DNA of 64,000 bases, taken from contig OZ024875.1 of assembly GCA_964017185.1 (NCBI GenBank), positions 49,431,986 to 49,495,985 of the forward strand, written 5' to 3'. Shown one piece after another: positions 21,160 to 32,455 of this stretch (its first letter is position 1; every line of letters begins with the position of its first letter). Source of the stretch: Rugalucina vietnamica (Eukaryota > Mollusca > Bivalvia > Lucinida > Lucinidae). Both the position numbers and the translations under genes were made by a program. The notes under the pieces were generated by a model, which was not told where the DNA came from, did not search any database, and saw only the letters and a program-made list of their open reading frames with translations.

Positions 21160-21440
21160 TGAGCCACATCGTGAGAAAACCGGACTTTTGCCTATGCGAA
21201 AACAAAGGCGCAGATCAGCTTCGCAGTAACTGCGAAGATCAGCTTCGCAGTAACTGCGAAGATCAGCTTCGCAGTAACTGCAAAGCTGATCAGCGCCTTT
21301 GTTTTCGCTACACGGATAGTACAATTTCTCTTCTTCTTAAATCCGAAATTTCAAGCTTCTAGCCTGTTTCTGTGACTGTACAGGTCAGTTTGTGTCAGAC
21401 CTGGTCGGAAAGCCCGAAGACCAGTTTTCTCGTGTCTCAA
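21160..21440 (-). mobile_element. Hairpin MITE family 1, copy 10, with triplicated centre
   Basis: The 24-bp half-palindrome GATCAGCTTCGCAGTAACTG.. is repeated three times in tandem (21213-21236, 21237-21260, 21261-21284), making the copy about 48 bp longer than others. The termini are otherwise normal. Confidence 0.82.
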
Positions 21441-21667
21441 TATGTGGAAGCAGTGGAAGCCGTTGAAATATTTTCACAATTAAATCTTTATGAATGAAAT
21501 GTGATATGAATCAGACAGGGTACCAATAGTACAGTCTCGTCTAGTTGATTTTGATATGTGCTTTTGCATTTTACAGAAAGATTTTTTTTTAAAAGAAAAA
21601 TGGCATAAAATAGAGTGGCTTTGTCTCATCTTTGATTCTTCACACATCAAAATAGTACTAAACTGGA

Positions 21668-21855
21668 TACATTACAAAAACATGCCCAAGCAATAAACAG
21701 ATTTTTCTTAAGTTGTTAACATCGGCAAGGCGGTTCTAATTAGTACCAACAATCTATATTTTGGAGCAAAAATAAGCAAAATAGATATACCCCTGTATAC
21801 CCCAGTTTCACTATATAAAAGTGGGTATACATATCGCGAACATTTTTTCATAATG
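21668..21855 (+). mobile_element. Hairpin MITE family 2, copy 7 (deleted)
   Basis: Starts ACATTACAAAAACATGCCC. The left half of the central hairpin is missing, so TGTTAACATCGGCAAGGCGG joins directly to CCAACAATCTATATTTTGG. Confidence 0.68.
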
Positions 21856-22704
21856 GTACCAGTATCAAGTGAACATGTTTTGATATGATAGAATGTAATG
21901 TTGTTTTTATTTTCTTGTTATTTACTCTGTATTTCTTTTATGATATTTGAATCAACAGTTTAGTGTCATTAGATGATCATTCAGTGAAAGGGATTTTTTT
22001 AACTGTTAAGCATTGCCAATATGCAAATACAAGCTACTGGCTATCCCACTCAGTTTCTATTTTCTATGAAATGAATAAAAATGCACACATTTACTTTTCT
22101 CTACCCATGATGTTGATCTTTTCTGACAGAGTAGAGCAGATGTCTACCTATTTAATTAAAATATTAGCTGCTTTGTTTAGGGTCGAAGACTCTTCGGGGT
22201 TTTCAAAAGAACAAGTCAGTATTGCATTTAACTGCAATGGTAATGTATAAAAATTTATTCTGATAAACATGATAGGTTGGATAAATGTTTATATTACATG
22301 ATGTCATGTTTATACACTATACTCCAAACGCATAAATGAATCTTATACTCCTGATCCTTTCATGTGAAATTTATTTATCTTTATTAAACTCATTTGATAA
22401 CTTTCCATAGCCAGTATCATGGAGACATTTCCACATAGTTTACAGTCGTTTTGAACTGTAAACTTATAGCCAAAGAACATAAAAACTTATCTGTGTTACA
22501 ATGAAGTTGAGATGCTAAGTAGCCTGTATTTGCATTCATATTTGCATGAGCAACATCATGGGAAAAGCTTTTCGGTTTCTCTGATAAGGTTGTACAAAAA
22601 TACAGCTTACCTCTGAGGTTTAGTCTGAATTTTCAAATAGACTATATTTTGCCAGCAAAAATAAGCCTCGTCAACTTATATAGCTGAGCTGATCTGCCCC
22701 TTAA
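21856..22704. other. Unassigned stretch
   Basis: AT-rich. It has a 95-codon open frame at 21963-22250 with no recognisable domain and no supporting splice pattern. A badly decayed family 1 MITE remnant (GAGCAACATCATGGGAAAAG) lies at about 22548. No gene is called. Confidence 0.5.
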
Positions 22705-25170
22705 TAGCTTACCTGAGCCGTTAGGCTCACAAGGTGAGCTTTTAGGATGGCCATGATCCGGCGTCCGTCCTTCGTCCGTCCACAATTTCAAAGATCTCCT
22801 CTGAAACTGCTTGGCCAATCAAAGCCAAATTTTATGTGAAGCATCTATAGGAAGAGGGAACCAATGTGTACATAAATAATCCAGGTCACATGACCAAGAT
22901 AGCCGCCATGCCCATATATGGTAAAAACCCTTCAAAAATCTTCTTCTCCAGAACCAGTGGACAGATTTCAACGAAACTTGGCATGAAGCATCGGTGCCTC
23001 AAGCACTACAATGTGTACATAAATCATGACCCTGTGATGACCTTGACCTATTTTACGGCAAGGTCAACATGGGTCACCAATGCATTTGAATGGGGAAAAC
23101 TTTTAAAATGTCATTTAAAGTGAAAGTCTTGCAGGAAATGGGCAGTAGGACTAAATATTAATGATTCTGCAAAAAATTGGACCCCAGGGGCTCATTTGCC
23201 TCCACCTCGGGGCAATATACATGTGCAGTCAAACCTCTATAAAAGCGCCACCTTTGGGGGTGAGCTAAGCTGGCTGTTATACACAGGTGGCTGTCTTATC
23301 AAGGTTCAGTCAGACTAGTTGTCATGTAGAAAATATTCTTATTGTCACAAGAAAAATCCTTTCTAAGGAAGGACTACCTGTATGTGTTTCATAAGTTGAC
23401 AGCATTTCATGCTTCATTACACAAAAATATATACAAAGCCTCATGGGTATTAACTTAATTGATTTTTTCTGCTAATTAACTGTTTTAAATACAATAATGA
23501 ATAATAATTGTCCAATTAACAGCTTGTAAATGGGAAATTTGACTTTAGGCAAGTATGATGTGGCTGTCTTATAGAGAGTTATAAGCATTTTGGGATTGAT
23601 TTTACTAGCTGCTGGTTGTCTTGTGGAGGTGGCTGTCTTATGCAGAGATAAAATATAGTGAAAATGATTGGGAATGTTTCAGACTGGCTCTCTTATGCAG
23701 GTGGAGCTCTTATAAAGGTGGCTGATTCAGCAGGTTCAACTGTACATTACCATAATATTCAAACATCATCTCCTCTGAAACCGCTTGGCCAATCAAAGCC
23801 AAATTTTATGTGAAGCATCAATAGGAAAGGGTAACCAATGCATACATAAATAATCCAGGTCACATGACCAAGATGGCCGACATGCCCATATATGGTGAAA
23901 ACCCTTCAAGAATCTTCTTCTCCAGAACCAGTGGACAGATTTCAACAAAACTTGGCATGAAGCATCAATGCCTCAAGCACTACAATATGACCCTGTGATG
24001 ACCTTGACCTATTTTAAAGCAAGGTCAACATAGGTCGCCAATGCATTTGAATGGGGAAAACTTTTAAAATGTCATTTAAAGTGAAAGTCTTGCAGGAAAT
24101 GGGCAGTAGGACTAAATATTAATGATTCTGAAAAAAAATTGGACCCCAGGCGCTCATATGCCCCCCACCCCGGGGCAATATACATGTATATTACCATAAT
24201 ATTCAAACATCATCTCCTCTGAAACCGCTTGGCACATCCAAACCAAATTTTATGTGAAGCATCTATAGAATTGGGGAATCAATGTGTATATAAATAATCT
24301 AGGTCACATGACCAAGATGGCTGCCATGCCCATATACGGTAAAAACCCTTCAAAAATCCTCTTCTCTGGAACTGGTGGACAGATTTCAAAGAAACTTGGC
24401 ATGAAGCACCAATGGCTAAAGTACTACAATGTGTAAATAAATCATGACCCTGTGGTGACCTTGACCTATTTTACGACAAGGTCAACATAGGTCGCCTATG
24501 CATTTGAATGGGGAAAACTTTTAAAAAGTCATTTGAGGTGAAAATCTTGCAGGAAATGGGTAGTAGGACTGAATATTAATGATTCTGAAAAAAATTGGAC
24601 CCAAGAGCTTATATGGCCCCATCCCCGGACAATATACATGTATATTACCATAATATTCAAACATCTCCTCCTCTGAAACCGCTTGGCCAATTAAAGCCAA
24701 ATTTTATGTGAAGCATCCATAGGATTGGGGAGCCAATGTGTATACTAATAATAAAGGTTACATGACCAAGATGGCTGCCATGCCCATATATGGTAAAAAC
24801 CCTTCAAAAATCTTCTCTGAAACCAATAGACTGATTTCAAGGAGACTTGGCTTGAAGCATCGATGGCTAAAGTACTCCAATGTATATATAAATCATGACC
24901 CTGTGATGACCTTGACCAAGTTTATGGCAAGGTCAACATGGGTTACCTATGCATTTGAATGGGGAAAACTTTTAAAAATGTCATTTGAAGGGAAAAGCCA
25001 GCAGGAATTTGGCAAATGGACTGATTATTGATTATTCTGAAAAAAGAAAATGGCCCCCAAGGGCTTCATTTGCCCCTGCACTGGGGTTAAATACCATAAT
25101 ATTCAAACATGTTTATTGGTATATGCAGCAAATCTCAGGTGAGCGTTTACAGGACCATTGGTCCTCTGGT
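22705..25170 (+). mobile_element. Tandem-core element A, copy 2 (long array)
   Basis: Left hairpin TAGCTTACCTGAGCC..AAGGTGAGC, a short GTCCGTCC microsatellite, then about four units of roughly 470 bp keyed by GGTCACATGACCAAGATGGC, GACCCTGTGATGACCTTGAC and GAATGGGGAAAACTTTTAAA, and the right hairpin GGACCATTGGTCC. The array is split at 23226-23742 by a TA-flanked element. Long open frames in the units reflect repeat conservation, not genes. Confidence 0.75.
23226..23742. mobile_element. TA-flanked Tigger/pogo-like MITE
   Basis: Begins CAGTCAAACCTCTATAAAAG and ends GGTTCAACTG, followed by TA; the left flank has TG in place of TA. The uninterrupted array reads ATACATGTATATTACC at this point, so the insertion site is clear. 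Inside are repeated GGTGGCTGTCTTAT blocks. Termini of the CAGTCNAACCTCTATNAAGC type are usual for pogo/Tigger elements. It has no ORF. Confidence 0.72.
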
Positions 25171-25554
25171 TTTCATCTACACTAAAGGTTTTGCTCACGA
25201 CTATGTACAGACTTGCCAATTTTGGTTCATATTTTCTATGTACAAACTTCAACTTGCCTATTTTTAATCAATATTTTCTATGTACAAACTTGCCTGTTTC
25301 GGCCCATATTTTCTTTGTACAGACTTGCTGATTTTATACCTTAATCTCATTATTACATTTTAAAAACATTTTAGACCTGTTTATGACTATATTGTTGTAG
25401 TTGTTATCAACATTTTATGATACAATGCATGCTTGTTGTTTACTGAATAATAAAAGAATAAAACAATTTTAACTTGTTCACTCTATACCTCCATTCTTAT
25501 GAATATGAAAAAATGGTAACTAAGAAATGCTGCATAGTTTAAAAAAAATCCATG
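25171..25554. other. Unassigned stretch with short tandem repeats
   Basis: Three degenerate units of about 55 bp (25198-25335) keyed by CTATGTACAAACTTG, then AT-rich DNA. No gene is seen. Confidence 0.5.
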
Positions 25555-25559
25555 TGCCT

Positions 25560-25624
25560 AACGGGATCTGAACCTGGGTCGCTGGGGTAGAAATCCAATG
25601 CTCTAACCACTGAGCCAGAATCGA
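25560..25624 (-). tRNA. tRNA-Arg-like sequence, probably SINE or pseudogene
   Basis: Minus strand has a perfect box A (TGGCTCAGTGG), an anticodon-like TTTCTAC (TCT, Arg) and a box B-like GGTTCAGATCC. The acceptor strands do not pair, and the anticodon and T stems have mismatches. It is most likely the Pol III head of a tRNA-derived SINE or a dead tRNA. Confidence 0.4.
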
Positions 25625-26112
25625 CTCCCTGATGCAGTATGTCAGAGATTGTACTACACTTAATTGGATATATTGTGTTATTTATCGAAGCTATGCATCA
25701 TGTGATTTGCCAACCCGACCTTCCAACCACGGCAGATAATCTCGAATGAATGAAGGTGCAATGGGACATAACACCCTTCACAAAAGGACCTGACCACACA
25801 CATTAGTAGACGTTACTTAAAATACTTTTGCCATCAATCACGAATCATTGGCTGAGAAACAAGGATATAGAAATTATTTCAAAAACAAATCTATTGAGCT
25901 CATAGGAAATGTCCTGATGTAGGATCTCTGGACTGTTTCAGTGTGAATTAGACAAGCTGACCAAGCCACCCAAGAAAAATAAATCCGCCTCAACATAGCT
26001 TGCAGAATGGTGATATACAATGACAAAAATAAATAACAGCATGCATTATTAAGGTTTTAGTATGGCATACAGAAGAAAAAGGAAATTCCTGTTGTAAGAT
26101 ACATGTAATTTA

Positions 26113-26316
26113 TTATCCATCTTCAAAGCCGGTATTCTTTTCCACACATTTATTTACACTAACTTCTCCATTGTTTATCACTTCTATGTTTGGTTTATTT
26201 TTAGCCTTTGGTCTGAGTTTCAAGTTTTGTTCAGTGACCTCCCCTTGAATACTCTCCTCACTGGAGTCTGAGTCACTCACTTCACTGTCCGAGTCCTGCT
26301 CAACTAGTGCCAAGTC
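26113..26316 (-). CDS. NOPCHAP1: Last exon of NOPCHAP1-like gene
   Basis: Acceptor TATGTCCTTTCAG precedes GACTTGGCACTAG. It encodes the acidic Ser/Asp/Glu segment and the Lys-rich C-terminus, with stop TAA at 26113-26115. It starts in phase 0, directly after the ATG codon that ends the previous exon. Bases 25625-26112 downstream hold no recognised feature. Confidence 0.82.
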   Translation of the reverse strand, partial: DLALVEQDSDSEVSDSDSSEESIQGEVTEQNLKLRPKAKNKPNIEVINNGEVSVNKCVEKNTGFEDG

Positions 26317-29300
26317 CTGAAAGGACATAAAATATGCGTGCTGCTGTGCAAGAAAACCGGTCTTTGGGGTTTCCGACCAGGCCCCAAGGTTATAAAACTT
26401 GTTTCATGCTCAGCTCAGCTGAGACTAAAATTTATCCTGCTGATAAATGTTAAAATGCCAACAATTGTTGGCATTTTAACATTTATCAGCAGGATAAATT
26501 ACTAGGTTTTGAGTTTTGAACCTGAATTTTCCACTTATTTTGATTTTCTTTCAACATTTATGAGCAGTTGAAATTTCATGCTCAGCTGCTCAGCTGAGCT
26601 GAGCTTGAAAAAAGTTTTATAACCTTGGGGCCAGGTCCGGTCACAAAAGAAGACTAAAGTCTTGAAATTTCCAATTTTAGTACCAGAGGACCAATGGTCC
26701 TGTAAACGCTCACCTGAGATCTGCAGCATATACCAATAAACATGTTATATTATGGTATTTAATCCCAGTGCAGGGGCAGATGAAGCCCTTGGGCCATTTT
26801 CTTTTTCAGAATAATCAATATTTTGTCCATTTGCAAATTTCCTGCTGGCTTTTTTCTTCAAATCACATTTTAACAGTTATTCCCATTCAAATGCATTGGC
26901 AACCCATGTTGACCTTGCCATAAACTGGGTCAAGGTCATCACAGGGTCATGATTTATATATACATTGTAGTACTTGAGCCATCGATGCTTCAAGCCAAGT
27001 TTCGTTGAAATCTGTCCACTGGTTCCGGAGAAGAAGATTTTTGAGAGATTTTTACCATATATGGGCCTGGCGGCCATCTTGGTCATGTGACCTGGATTAT
27101 TTATATATACATTGATTACCCCATCCTTTAGATGCTTCACATAAAATTTGGCTTTGATTGGTTAAGTGGTTTCAGAGGAGCACATGTTTGAATATTATGG
27201 AGATATACAAGTATACTGCCCCGGGGTGGGGGCATATGCGCCCCTGTTGTCCACTTTTTGTCAGAATCATTAATAGTCAGTCCTTTAGCCCATTTCCTGC
27301 AAGACTTTCACTTTAAATGACATTTTAAAAGTTTTCCCCATTCAAATGTATTGGTGACCTATGTTGACCTTGCCATAAAATAGGTCAAGGTCATCACAGG
27401 GTCATGATTTATATATACATTGTAGTGCTTTAGTCATCGATGTTTCATGCCAAGTTTCATTGAAATTGGTCCAACGGTTCCAGAGAAAAAGATTTTTGAA
27501 GGGTTTTTACCATATTTGGGCATGTCGGCCATCTTGGTCATGTGACCTGGATTATTTATATACACATTGGTTATCCCTTCCTATTGATGCATTACATAAA
27601 ATTTGGCTTTGATTGGTCAAGTGGTTTCAGAGGAGCAGACGTTTGAATATAGTGAAGATATACATGTATATTGCCCCGGGGTGGGGGCACATGAGCCCCT
27701 GGGGTCCATTTTTTTTCAGAATCATTAATATTCAGTCCTACTGCCCATTTCCTGCAAGACTTTCACTTTAAATGTCATTTTAAAAGTTTTCCCCATTCAA
27801 ATGCATTGGCGACCTATGTTGACCTTGCCGTAAAATAGGTCAAGGTCATCACAGGGTCATGATTTATATATACATTGTAGTGCTTTAGCCATCGATGCTT
27901 CATGCCAAGTTTCATTGAAATTGGTCCACCGGTTCCAGAGAAAAAGATTTTTGAAGGGTTATTACCATATATGGGCATGGCGGCCATCTTGGTCATGTGA
28001 CCTGGATTATTTATATATACATTGGTTCCCCCTTCCCATAGATGCTTCATGTAAAATTTGGCTTTGATTGGCCAAGCAGTTTCAGAGAAGAAGATGTTTG
28101 AATATTATGATAATATACATGTATATTGCCCCGGGGTGGGGGAGGATGAGCCCCTGGTGCCCAATTTTTTTCAGAATCATTAATATTCAGTCCTACTGCT
28201 CATTTTCTGCAAGATTTTTCCTTTAAATGACAATTTAACAATTTTTCCCATTCAAATGCAAAGGCGACCTATGTTGACCTTGCCGTAAAATATGTCAAGG
28301 TCACCGCAAGGTCATGATTTATATACACATTGTAGTACTTGAGTCATCGATGCTTCATGCCAAGTCTGGTTGAAATCGGTCCAGTGGTTCCAGAGAAGAA
28401 GATTTTTGAAGGGTTTTTACCATATATGGGCATGGCAGCCATCTTGGTCATGTGACCTGGATTATTTATATACACATTGGTTCCCCCTTCCCATAGATGC
28501 TTCATGTAAAATTTGGCTTTGATTGGCCAAGCTGTTTCAGAGAAGAAGATCTTTGAAAATGGTGGACGACGGACGACGGACGGACGGACGACGGACGGAT
28601 GGACGGATGACGGAGCATGGGTATACTATAAGCTCACCTTGTGAGCCTGACGGCTCAGGTGAGCTAAAAAGCGGGATTGTACTATCCATGTAGCAAAGAC
28701 AAAGGCACTGACCAGCTGTGCAATTTCAGCTGGGATCTGTGCATTTGTTTTTGCATATGCAAAAAAATCTGTTCTTCTCATGGCGCAGCTCATGCAATTG
28801 ATTGTCAAAAACTGAGACATTCTGACAAGAAAAAAAAGCGTTGTGTATACTTAGTAGACATGAAAACTGTGCAGCTGTTCAATGCCTTTGTTTGCTACAT
28901 GGATAATACGAGCCACATCCTTAGAAAACTGGTTTAGGTGAAAACAAAGGCGCAGATCAGCTTCGCAGTAACTGCGAAGCTGATCAGCGCCTTTGTTTTC
29001 GCTATACGGACAGTACAATTTCTCTTCTTCTTAAATCCAAAATTTCAAGCTTCTAGCCTCAGTAGCCTGCTTCTGTAACTGTACAGGTCGATTTGTGTCA
29101 GACCTGTTCTGGTCGGAAACCCCGAAGACCTGTCGCGGCTCATACAATCCTTGTCTTCCAAGATCAAAGGGTAATGAAATTAGCAACCTTGGCCACTGGG
29201 ACCACAAGAATTTGCCTCAACAATCAGCCCTATTATTATGCACCAGTCATTTGTAACCACAACCCTGACCTACGGGGCATAATGGGGATTATGACTTTTT

Positions 29301-31685
29301 AGATTTCAGTGCACTGCTATAACACCAACCCTGATGGGACAACCTGGAAATCAAAACTATGCTTTTTGCCCTTCCCTCCTTTATTATCTCGCTAGAGTAA
29401 GAATCCTTATGTCAAAATCCTATCATGTTCCCTGTACTGTGGGGATAATCAAATAAGTTATTGCCCCACACTTAAGCCCAGCCATCCTCCACCCTTTCCC
29501 TTAGATTTGGGGAGGGGGCTGTGGTTACAAATGAATGCTGGTGCATTAAGTGCACTTTTGGTTCGAATAACACTGGCTTTGTGTATCTTGAGTGCTAGCT
29601 TCAGTATACTTAAACTTCAGAACTCTGTGGTATACAGTTCCCTTTCGGCCTGCCTTTAGCAGTGATTATCAAGATACTTAAATAAAGAGATAGCAAGTAC
29701 CAACCATCTGTATGAGCGGGCCATCAGCATTCTCTACATTTTCTATATCAACATTTTCTCCATTTTCTACAGCTTGCTGTAGGTGCTGGTTGGATAGTGC
29801 AAGTCTTGGTAGGAAGTCTTTCACTTGTGCAAGAACTGGTGAAAAGAAAATGACATTTAAACAGTTTTAAGATACAACCACACGAATACCACCTTAGCAA
29901 TTCATAAGGTTCAAACTTCCCAAAATCTTTTGTCAAAGAGGAGAAATGGCCCAAATATGTCAAACAATGGGTGCGTTCAGGGTTCTCCCATCGGTAACCG
30001 AGTGTACTTACCAACGGCTACCGATGGTACCATAGGTAAGCAATGGTACCATCGGCAACCAACTAACTCTGAACGAAAATTGGTGCCAATCGGTAAACAA
30101 ACATGGCGGATAATCAACCACCAAGAACGGAGGCAGGTGATTCCTGCAATGATTATGCTTCAAAAGCAAAGCTATGAGCTTGCTTCTAGCTCGGTTCTAG
30201 TATTGTTACATGTGTAACAAACTGTGATGTCTTGCTAATCCAAGCAAGCCATATTAAGGCCTATATGGGATGCTTTGACTTAACCACTTTTCCTGGGCAG
30301 GCTCAGATCAGAGCAAGCCATATTAGCCAAAGGCCTATATGGGATGGTTTGACATAACCACTTTTCCTGGGCAGGCTCAGATCAGAGTGGTTAACCAGTA
30401 ATCAAATGGTCAGTCAGCAGTTTATAAGCTTTACCTAGAGGCACAAGTAGTCCTTATATTTCTTTAGGCCTCAATGAACGGGGGCCGACATATTCTCACC
30501 CGACCACCCAATAGAAAACACAAATTCAGAATACTACCACTGACACTATAATTAAAGTAGCTATTCAGCAATGCGGGCATTCTGAATCCAATCAGTGAAG
30601 TCTGAATATGAGTCTTGTCTCTCAGCGTTCTGTAGTGTATACTTTATTGAAACAGCGTGCTACGTACTATAAGCTATAAATGGGATCTCTGCTTGTTTCA
30701 CTAGAACTAAGTTCTATTATCACCAACAGGCATCTTAAGTGCAATTAGGATCGCCGTGGTTGGATTGCTATCCGCCATCTTTAATGATCAAAACGAGGCT
30801 ACCGACGCTACCTCACTTGTCTACTCGCAGAATTGGCTACCAACAAGATATCCATCGGTATACCAATGGCTACCTACCGACCGATGGCTCCCGATTGAAG
30901 AACCCTTCAACGCAACCAATGTCCTTGGTCTGTTGCAATATTTTCAAACAACCAATGAAATGTTTGAAAAGAGAAATCAACATCTGTCAATTACAGCTTA
31001 CACTGACCAATCAGAGATACATAGGTAATATAGGTGAAGATGCACATTTCAAGGTTGATAGCATATTGGACAGGAAATGTCAATTTCTCCTTTTTGACAA
31101 CTAGTGAAGAAATGTATGAAACACCTTGATTCACATTGTTGATTACTAAACTACTACTTGCACGGATGTAAGTAACATGTAGACAATCATTGTCAGACAT
31201 TTGGCAGCATGATAAGACAGCCTTGCAATAAAACATGCAGAGATCACACCATAGATACTAAAACTAAATGTCAGTCATATTAAACCTAACATGCTTGAAG
31301 GAACCATGTGTGCCTTGCTTTTACATTTCAGACAGCAAACAGAAGGAACATCTAAAACAGAAGGAACATCTAAAAATAGTTTTTGGCACTGCGGCAGCTG
31401 TGTGCAATTTTTCTTTGATTTTGTATGGCAATAATGGTGTGAACAGACCTAACAAGAAAGTTGTATAATCTACACTTTATATAAATTTCAATATTCATTA
31501 GAAATGTTTTCCATATCCTACATTTGTGACATGAAGTTTTCCAAACACCCATCTTTTAAAGCTTTATATAATATCATGTTTTCACAACACTTGTACTTAA
31601 AGTTGTTTAGAATGCATACCTGAGCTTGCCTGTGGTTTGAATGTACTGCGAGGACCTTGATCTTGTTTCTTCAAAACCAGCAGTT
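26113..31685 (-). CDS. NOPCHAP1: NOPCHAP1-like box C/D snoRNP assembly protein (3 exons, 5' end missing)
   Basis: Exons 31685-31620, 29835-29705 and 26316-26113 (minus strand) join in phase with AG acceptors and GT donors to encode about 132 residues ending in TAA. The pattern is: a start with LLVLKKQ, a helix VKDFLPRLALSNQHLQQAV, a conserved stretch with DIENVE and LIQMDLALVEQ, an acidic Ser-rich segment (SDSEVSDSDSSEES), and a Lys-rich end with NIEVINN. This order fits NOPCHAP1 (C12orf45), which links NOP58 to the R2TP chaperone during box C/D snoRNP assembly. The first exon, expected to end in phase 1, was not found; it should lie at higher coordinates. Introns of 1.8 and 3.4 kb are full of transposons. 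The call is from recognition, not a search. Confidence 0.8.
26382..26634. mobile_element. Palindromic element with CCCCAAGGTTATAAAACTT ends
   Basis: The termini are inverted repeats of about 19 bp, with GCTCAGCTGAG repeats just inside. The apparent target duplication is CCAGG on both sides, matching the MITE consensus CAGGTCCG. Inside, 26429-26464 is the exact reverse complement of 26465-26500, a 72-bp perfect palindrome with no spacer. Confidence 0.75.
26682..28666 (-). mobile_element. Tandem-core element A, copy 3
   Basis: Reverse orientation: ACCAGAGGACCAATGGTCC at the left, about four 470-bp units, an ACGG/ACGACGG microsatellite at 28565-28610, and the GCTCACCTTGTGAGCC..GGCTCAGGTGAGCT hairpin at the right. 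It is inserted in the family 1 MITE between AATTTTAG and AAAAAGCGGGATTG. Confidence 0.78.
28909..29142 (-). mobile_element. Hairpin MITE family 1, copy 12
   Basis: Complete centre (GATCAGCTTCGCAGTAACTG..), right terminus ACCTGTCGCGGCTCAT with a small internal deletion. Bases 29143-29704 are intron with nothing else recognisable. Confidence 0.78.
29705..29835 (-). CDS. NOPCHAP1: Middle exon of NOPCHAP1-like gene
   Basis: Acceptor TTTTCTTTTCACCAG, donor CAGATG|GTTGGT. It encodes the helix AQVKDFLPRLALSNQHLQQ and the DIENVENADGPLIQM stretch, the most conserved part of the family. Confidence 0.83.
29970..30917. mobile_element. hAT-like non-autonomous element in intron
   Basis: Left end GGGTGCGTTCAGGGTTCTCC and right end GAACCCTTCAACGCAACC are imperfect inverted repeats. 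Subterminal ATCGGTAACC, CTACCGATGG and ACCGACCGATGG repeats follow. No clean target duplication is seen. A 79-bp tandem duplication (units from about 30239 and 30316, GCAAGCCATATTA..GGCTCAGATCAGAG) lies inside. Confidence 0.55.
31620..31685 (-). CDS. NOPCHAP1: First visible exon of NOPCHAP1-like gene
   Basis: Acceptor TTATTTTCTAG, donor GCTCAG|GTATGC. It encodes LLVLKKQDQGPRSTFKPQAS and enters in phase 1, so an upstream exon must supply the first base of the codon and the start. Bases 30918-31619 are intron without recognisable content. Confidence 0.75.
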
Positions 31686-31714
31686 CTAGAAAATAAACAT
31701 GAACTAGGGATATA

Positions 31715-31895
31715 CCCATTACGAAAACGCCCATGTTATATACCGATTTTTCTTAAATTGTAAAAATTGAAATCAATATTTTTTCTTATTTTTGCTCAAA
31801 ACATACATTGTGGGTACTACCCACAATCTATGTTATGGAGCAAAAATAAGAAAAATAGGTAAGCCCCTGCCAACCCCAGTTTTACTATATATATC
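31715..31895 (+). mobile_element. Hairpin MITE family 2, copy 8 (partial)
   Basis: CATTACGAAAACGCCCATG start. The GC hairpin is deleted so that TTGTGGGTACTACCCACAA meets at the centre. It ends at TTTTACTATATA. It begins 30 bp upstream of the first visible NOPCHAP1-like exon. Confidence 0.7.
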
Positions 31896-32093
31896 TCTGC
31901 CAAAGGCACTCATATGCTTGTACGTCTTAGTAAGTTTAATAACATTGGCAAACCAGACTCTCAGATTCTTAAAATTAACATTCATAATCATTTACGTCCA
32001 CAACCAAGATCTGAGGTCAACAGCATGTTAATCACGTGGACCGGAACAGACATAATTACTGGACCGTATTAAATTATTTTACTGATGTAACTA

Positions 32094-32455
32094 AAGTCCA
32101 ATTCACATGCACAAAAAATACACACGTGTAAATATACTCCGGTGTGTAAATATACTCCGGTGTGCAAATCAACCTGTGTCCTGTGAGTAAATTTAAATTG
32201 AGTTCGCATGGGTTTTATCACCAGGAGTATTTTTGTATGTAAATAAATCATTTCTGGATTAAAACCTGTTCATTTTAAGTCCAATTCGCATGCGCAAAAA
32301 ATACATGTGTGTAAATATACTCCGGTGTGTAAATATACTCCGGTGTGCAAATCAACATTTGAGTAAATTCAAATTGCGTTCGCATGGGTTTTATCACCAG
32401 GAGTATTTTTGTATGTGAATTTATTATTTCTGGATTAAAACCTGTTCATTTAAGT
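32094..32455. repeat. Two tandem repeats of about 180 bp
   Basis: Units 32094-32276 and 32277-32455 share AGTCCAATTC(G)CATGC, two ATATACTCCGGTGTG blocks, GTTCGCATGGGTTTTATCAC and CAGGAGTATTTTTGTATG. The same motifs recur inverted at 32905-33026 and 34045-34165, marking them as a terminal-repeat family. No gene is seen. Confidence 0.65.

Larger units (their letters stand above)
26335..28795 (+). mobile_element. Hairpin MITE family 1, copy 11, split by two other elements
   Basis: Pieces 26335-26384, 26632-26681 and 28667-28795 together make one diverged family 1 copy (terminus GCTGCTGTGCAAGAAAACCG at the left, TTCTCATGGCGCAGCTCATG at the right). It lies in the second visible intron of the NOPCHAP1-like gene and hosts two insertions. 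Confidence 0.72.

Noticed and set aside
22866-28050. Repeated open frames translating like MYINNPGHMTKMAAMPIYGK on either strand
   Set aside because: They recur only inside tandem-core element A units, on the strand set by element orientation, with no fixed start, length or domain. They are by-products of repeat conservation.
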